Source: Massilia sp.
GTDB taxonomy: Bacteria; Pseudomonadota; Gammaproteobacteria; Burkholderiales; Burkholderiaceae_D
Assembly: GCA_003520365.1 (NCBI GenBank)
Contig: DOUW01000447.1
Span: 8,186 to 13,527, forward strand
Direction of reading: 5' to 3'
Length of the DNA stretch: 5,342 nt
Part shown: piece by piece, positions 4,124 through 5,342 of the stretch
Position numbering within the stretch: position 1 is the first letter of the stretch
Layout: each line of letters begins with the position of its first letter
Position numbers and translations under genes: made by a program
The notes under the pieces: generated by a model
Told to the model about the DNA's origin: nothing
Seen by the model: the letters and a program-made list of their open reading frames with translations, nothing else
The model's database searches: none

Positions 4124-5342
4124 ATGTTCCAGACCGATCTGCTGATCAACGGGGAAGTCCGCCCCGCATCGAATGGCGCCAGCTTCGAGCGCCGCAATCC
4201 CGCCACCGGCGACGTCGCCACCCGCGCTCCCGCCGCCACCCTGGACGACGTCGAGGCCGCCGTCGCCGCGGCCCAGGCCGCCTTCCCCACCTGGTCGGCG
4301 ATGCTGCCGGGCGCCCGGCGCGCCCTGTTACTGAAAGCCGCCGACAAGATGGAAGCCCTGCGCGCCCAGTTCGTCGAAGCGGCCGTCGCGGAAGCCGGCG
4401 GCGCGCCGGTGTGGTACCAGTTCAACGTGACCCTGGCCGCCAACATGCTGCGCGAAGCGGCGGCGATGACGACCCAGATCGCCGGCGAAGTCATTCCGTC
4501 CGACGTGCCCGGTTCGCTCGCCATGGGCGTGCGCCAGCCCTGCGGCGTAGTGGTCGGCATCGCGCCCTGGAATGCGCCGGTGATCCTGGGCACGCGCGCG
4601 GTCGCGATGCCGCTCACCTGCGGCAACACCGTGATCCTGAAAGCCTCGGAGCTGTGCCCGGCGCTGCACCGCCTGATCGGCCAGGTCTTCGTGGAAGCCG
4701 GCTTCCCGGCCGGCGTGGTGAACGTGATCACCAACGCCCCGGACGACGCCCCAGCGGTGGTCGAGCGCCTGATCGCCGCGCCTGCCGTGCGCCGGGTGAA
4801 CTTCACCGGCTCGACCAAGGTCGGCCGCATCATCGCCCAGACCGCCGCCAAATACCTGAAACCGGTGCTGCTGGAACTGGGCGGCAAGAACCCGGTCGTG
4901 GTGCTGGACGACGCCGACCTCGACGCCGCCGTCGACGCGGCGGCCTTCTCGGCCTTTTTCAACCAGGGCCAGATCTGCATGTCGGCCGACCGCATCCTGG
5001 TCGCTAGCCAAGTGGCCGATGAGTTCACCCGCAAGCTGGCCGCGAAGACCGCCACCCTGAAGGCCGCACGCAGCGACGCGCCGCTGGCCGGCATGGTCGA
5101 CCCGGCGGCGGCCAGCCGCGTGGACGCCATGCTGCAGGACGCACGCAAGCGCGGCGCGACCGTCACGCAGTCGCAGGAAGGCGTGGATGGCAACGTCATG
5201 CAGCCGGCCATCGTCGACAAGGTCACGCCCGAGATGCTGGTCTACCAGGAAGAATCCTTCGGCCCGATCGTCTCGATCATCCGCTTCGAGTCCGACGAGG
5301 AAGCGATCCGCCTCGCCAACGACAGCGAATACGGCTTTTCCT
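4124..5342 (+). CDS. vdh: Vanillin (aromatic aldehyde) dehydrogenase, N-terminal part
   Basis: The frame runs off the right edge; 406 codons are visible of a family about 480 long. It is an NAD(P)-dependent aldehyde dehydrogenase of the vanillin/salicylaldehyde group, oxidising vanillin (and probably 4-hydroxybenzaldehyde) from the HCHL step to vanillate. Catalytic elements are present: Asn150 in APWNAPV, Lys173 in LKASEL, the cofactor-site FTGSTKVG (227-234), general base Glu251 in LELGGK, nucleophile Cys285 in NQGQICMS, and YQEESFGP (374-381). Segments typical of Vdh include FERRNPATG, LAANMLREAAAMTTQI, GEVIPSDVPGS and SELCPALHRLIGQV. The stretch at 313-326 (KAARSDAPLAGMVD) lacks the GDP turn common in relatives and is slightly short, but the frame is intact. 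The start is supported by GAGGAG 7 nt upstream. It follows ech in the same direction; a feruloyl-CoA synthetase gene may follow, as in Pseudomonas putida. The exact aldehyde preference is inferred from context. Confidence 0.94.
   Translation, partial: MFQTDLLINGEVRPASNGASFERRNPATGDVATRAPAATLDDVEAAVAAAQAAFPTWSAMLPGARRALLLKAADKMEALRAQFVEAAVAEAGGAPVWYQFNVTLAANMLREAAAMTTQIAGEVIPSDVPGSLAMGVRQPCGVVVGIAPWNAPVILGTRAVAMPLTCGNTVILKASELCPALHRLIGQVFVEAGFPAGVVNVITNAPDDAPAVVERLIAAPAVRRVNFTGSTKVGRIIAQTAAKYLKPVLLELGGKNPVVVLDDADLDAAVDAAAFSAFFNQGQICMSADRILVASQVADEFTRKLAAKTATLKAARSDAPLAGMVDPAAASRVDAMLQDARKRGATVTQSQEGVDGNVMQPAIVDKVTPEMLVYQEESFGPIVSIIRFESDEEAIRLANDSEYGFS

Overview
The window looks like chromosomal DNA of a high-GC betaproteobacterium, most likely a Burkholderiales/Oxalobacteraceae member of the Massilia type. 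This is inferred from strong G/C bias at third codon positions, Burkholderiales-like protein sequences and GGAGAC-type Shine-Dalgarno (SD) sequences. No database search was possible. No tRNA, rRNA, CRISPR array, transposase or integrase gene is visible.

Left part (1-2515). The window opens inside an acyl-CoA synthetase gene (3-752, C-terminal 249 residues). Its end converges, across a 16-nt gap, on a small conserved gene of unknown function on the minus strand (769-1110), which may be translated from a leaderless mRNA. A divergent intergenic region leads to two small plus-strand genes for exported or membrane-anchored proteins of unknown function (1339-1848 and 2069-2482). They are separated by 220 nt containing GC-rich hairpins and a probable promoter.

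Right part (2515-5342). This is a recognisable hydroxycinnamate (ferulate/p-coumarate) catabolic locus. A MarR-family regulator on the minus strand (2515-2982) is divergent from a p-hydroxycinnamoyl-CoA hydratase/lyase gene (ech/HCHL, 3073-3906). A vanillin-type aromatic aldehyde dehydrogenase gene follows (vdh, 4124 to beyond the window). HCHL hydrates feruloyl-CoA and cleaves it to vanillin plus acetyl-CoA; Vdh oxidises vanillin to vanillate. The 90-bp marR/ech intergenic region holds a perfect 7-3-7 palindrome next to two overlapping, oppositely oriented promoter candidates, a layout that would let the MarR protein control both genes. The feruloyl-CoA synthetase that should feed the pathway is not visible; the synthetase at the left edge is of the fatty-acyl (ACSF2-like) type.

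The least ordinary part is the 217-nt gap between ech and vdh. It contains a strong hairpin (3948-3975), then a 115-nt element closed by a 21-bp imperfect inverted repeat whose only two mismatches are G-U wobbles in plus-strand RNA (3981-4095), then a perfect palindrome that would fold the vdh SD into a hairpin just before the start codon (4109-4123). These could uncouple vdh expression from ech, or the 115-nt unit could be an inserted dispersed repeat.
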